Shown here in pieces: positions 61,054 to 64,000 of a stretch of 64,000 bases of DNA (position 1 is its first letter; the number at the start of each line of letters is the position of its first letter). The notes beneath the pieces were generated by a model, which did not search any database, was not told where the DNA came from, and saw only the letters and a program-made list of their open reading frames with translations. Source of the stretch: Datnioides undecimradiatus (taxonomy: Eukaryota > Chordata > Actinopteri > Lobotiformes > Datnioididae); contig WARS01000036.1 in NCBI GenBank assembly GCA_008933995.1, positions 604,001-668,000 on the forward strand, read 5' to 3'. The translations under genes and the position numbers were made by a program.

Positions 61054-61130
61054 CTGAAATCAAATCCGCCTGCTTAACGAGGAGGGAGCGAGTTGGAGGG
61101 AGAAAGGCAGTTGTGAGCGTCAGCACTCTG
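61054..61130 (-). other. satb2: Candidate upstream alternative non-coding exon of satb2
   Basis: On the minus strand GATTTGATTTCAG|GTAAGG is a consensus donor with its exon end at 61054. It is preceded by a GC-balanced stretch containing CTCCCTCCTCG. Nothing else identifies it as an exon. It lies about 8 kb upstream of the probable main first exon. Confidence 0.25.
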
Positions 61131-63928
61131 CACTATGTCATTGGGCACAAGTATTTGACAGTTGGAATTATCTGTAAATACTTCATTAAACTGTGTATGA
61201 GTTCCCCTCTTGTGCCTCATGGTCCACTTCTGGTAAGATTTACAAATGATAACATAAACACTTTGAAAAAAAAAGAGAAAAGAAATTCAATTCTCATTTG
61301 AAAAGAATTGTAGCGGGAGGGAGAGGGGGAGGCCGGGAGAATTTGATTGGGGCCCACGAGCAACAAAACAGCGGAGGTCTCTGTAATGAGGTTTGGAAAG
61401 TGTGTTCAGTGTTTGGGGGCCAGGGTTTACTTGACCTGCCAGGGATATTGTCTTCCAAATGGACACTGTGCCAGGAGCTGAGCTGAGCTGTCCAGGCATT
61501 CACTCCCAACTACCTGCGTTGTATTAAATCAGTTAGGAAATCTGAGTTTCTCAAAGTGCCCCAGACAAATGGGGTCAGCTCATCAAAAAAGGTGACTCTA
61601 ATTCATCTTGCAACTTGGCCTTTAATATTCAGCCTCAGTGTAATAAACTGAAATCCTTTCTGTGCCAGTCAACTGTTTATAGCATGAAGCTTTTCCTTGA
61701 CGGAGCCTCCATTCTCTCCTAAAAATACAGCGTATAAGCGGAGCCCTCCAGCGAGCCCTTCAGCAGACCGGACAGTCTCTAGACCCGAGCACACGAAGCT
61801 TGCCAGTTAAATAAAATCTAAGATCATTCAGGCTCCACTCACACTGACACCCACTCCATAAAGTCACTCCAAATTCAACTCCGTTCCACTTCTGGTGGTC
61901 ATTTCGCTCTGGGGCTGACACAATCACCTTGGCAAACACATCCAGTCCTCATGTCAAGCTGTCTGTACTAATAACCAGGCAGCCAGCCTCTTATACCTGA
62001 GAGCCACATGTCAAGAGCAGGCTGATGTTTGGAGCAAAGGAAAATTGATCTGGTGTAAATGTGTCTGCTCTGGGGGAGGAGGCCGGAGGTGGACGAGGAG
62101 TGGACAAATTGTCGATATTAAAGAGGAGAAAGGGAAAGAAGGGAAAAAGGGAGGAGGATAGAGGAGAGGCCACAGGTGGGGTGTCAGAGGCAGATGCAGG
62201 AGGACATGCCTATAAACACACACAACCCCCCCAAACACACACAGATCCTACCATGAAGCATGCCGGTCCCCAAGGTTTGTGGAAACGTGCCGCTCGCAGT
62301 CGATGTCTGCGTCGCTAATTTCTCAAACATCTCATCTCCAACTCCTCGCCGCTCAGGGCACGAACGAGCCAACGGCCTTGTGGGTAAACAAGGGTCCAGG
62401 ATAGTGCGTGGTTTCACTTTGCAGGCCCCCTCCCCCCCTGGGGGTAGGCGGAGCCAATGCGTTCAAAGTAAATGTCAATCATTTACTGTCAGACACCAAT
62501 GAGGAAGCTTTTGTCTCCCAAAGTAAATCCCTGTGATTTCTCCAAAGGGAGTCAATGATTAAAAACACGCACTGAGGGACACCCAGAGCGGCCTGTCGAG
62601 TATTTAGTGTGTCTAAATATGTCTGTGTGTGCGCGTTGGCTGATTCCTGAGTGGCTGTCAGAGCGATAATGATCTGGCCGGCTGTGCGGAGGGTGCAGGG
62701 TCAGAGGTGACCTCACTGCTGTGATCTTGTGTTTGTTATTGCTATGCTGCCCTTGGACGGGTTAACATAGCACACACTGCATCAGCTGGTCTGTGCACTT
62801 CCTCTGACACACACACACACGCTGCTCAGTCACCGGGTCTGTGAGAGGCGTCTAAGGGTCACTTCCACATGTGTTGATGGTCCCTGAGTGAACTAATCTA
62901 AACTGGTGAAATGTTATCCCACTGCAGGGAAGACAGGAGCCCAAATGGCCCCGCTGCTGCTCCCTTTATCCCCTAATGTTCAGGCGAACAACCACGGACG
63001 GATCGAGATGTTGCCGTGGAGCTCGGACAGCTCGTCTGGTGTGTTTTCCCTCGCGGCATTTTGGTTTGAGCTAAAAGGTATTTGCAGGGATTGTTTTTGG
63101 AATTTTCTTGAACATTGTGCACAATATTTATTTGGAAAGTAGGAGTTTTTGTTTAAGTCAGCTCAGCTCAACCACGTGAGAGTGCATGTTGCCAGTGGCT
63201 CCAGCTGCACGTGATACAGGCTGGTTCCCATCACCGCTCAGTTTCCCTGAAGTATGAATATTCTGTCAGGACATAAATGTATGTACACATCTGACGTCAT
63301 CACATGTACCTTCTGTTTGCTGTTTCGACACTTCAGTGAAGGCGTTTGACTTTTAGTAAGGGTTATATATTCTACAATGTTTTTTATGGCTGTGCTGTTA
63401 AAGGAATATTTATAGTTTTTTTATTTTTGAAAACATTTTTGCAGATTTCTATTCATGGCCGCACAGTTTGTGACGGTGCAGTGGAAGAGTTTTAAAGATC
63501 AACACGGAGAACGAGGTCAGGTCAAGAGGAGAGTCAACCTGATAATCAGTTACAGGTTTACAAAATTATGAGAACTGACATGAAATGAAAATATTAATTT
63601 CAGTCAGTCTGTCCCACAGTTCAGCCTGACCCCTGCTTGCGTGCTCATCAGTACAGCTGATTTTCTTTCGTTTGGTCACAAATCTTGTGGTTTTCTAACT
63701 GAGCACTATTTATGGAATGTGAAGTATTAACAGAAATACAGAAATAATTGTGACAGTTAATGCAAAATTTATTTCCACTATGTTTGTAGAACCGGTTTAG
63801 TTTTGTTCTGTCATAAAACAATATGAACATATCATTCTCACAAAAATAGTACAAACACTACAAACAGAAGAGAGATCCAGTAGAGTGCCAACACGTTTAA
63901 TAAAAGTACTTCATTGCACATGTGAAAC

Positions 63929-63949
63929 ACATCATCATCATCATCATCA
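63929..63949 (+). repeat. (ATC)n short tandem repeat
   Basis: Seven ATC units near the window edge. Confidence 0.9.
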
Positions 63950-64000
63950 CTCATGTTTATCACACAGAACGATATTTCAGATGTTTCACATGAGAAATGG

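Larger units (their letters stand above)
53561..64000. other. Upstream region of satb2
   Basis: No coding gene recognised. CpG-rich patches occur at 53.6-53.8, 54.85-54.95 and 55.5-55.7 kb. Donor-like sites on the minus strand at 56019 (AAAG|GTGAGT) and 61054 (TTTCAG|GTAAGG) could belong to further alternative first exons. Blocks around 57370-57490, 59440-59680 and 61560-61700 look unique and possibly conserved. Triplet and dinucleotide repeats and one tandem duplication are listed separately. Confidence 0.6.

Overview
The window is vertebrate, most likely teleost fish (probably a spiny-rayed fish), genomic DNA. The reasons are split exons with GT-AG introns, abundant CA/GT, GA and AAT microsatellites, a tRNA-derived SINE, the 3' tail of a retroelement with the characteristic fish GAATTGAA-type end, and five degraded copies of a palindromic TTAGCTTAGCATAAA-type repeat. 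One sequence gap (N run 52592-52918) shows it is a draft assembly.

The only gene I can support is satb2, on the minus strand. I rebuilt its coding exons by comparing translations with human SATB2 as I remember it, then checked splice sites and reading phase by hand. Coding runs from the ATG at 43896 down to the stop at 10873. Eleven core exons give 846 residues: N-terminal segment, ubiquitin-like (ULD) dimerisation domain, CUT-like domain, proline/glutamine-rich linker, CUT1, CUT2, atypical homeodomain and an acidic/serine-rich tail. Two more in-frame exons fit perfect splice sites and phases but are absent from the human protein as I remember it: a 51-nt exon at 26967-27017 and an 87-nt exon at 24665-24751. 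With both included the protein would be 892 residues. The coding span is about 33 kb, far more compact than the human gene.

Layout: 1-9500 is downstream intergenic DNA with repeats and no recognisable gene. 9506-10872 is the probable 3'UTR. 10873-43940 holds the coding exons and repeat-bearing introns, the largest being 11674-21288 and 30218-39209. 43941-53155 is the probable 5'UTR intron, with a CpG-rich stretch at 45.8-46.1 kb and a GATA-site palindrome near 47.2 kb. 53156-53.6 kb is a CpG-rich probable first non-coding exon and promoter. 53.6-64 kb is upstream DNA with further CpG-rich stretches, extra candidate first-exon donors, a 158-bp tandem duplication and AAT/ATT repeats.

The most interesting observations are the two cassette-like exons. 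The 51-nt exon rewrites the SUMO-acceptor motif known at human SATB2 K233. The second known SUMO motif (human K350) appears lost in this fish protein. No bacterial, phage or CRISPR-like system is present.
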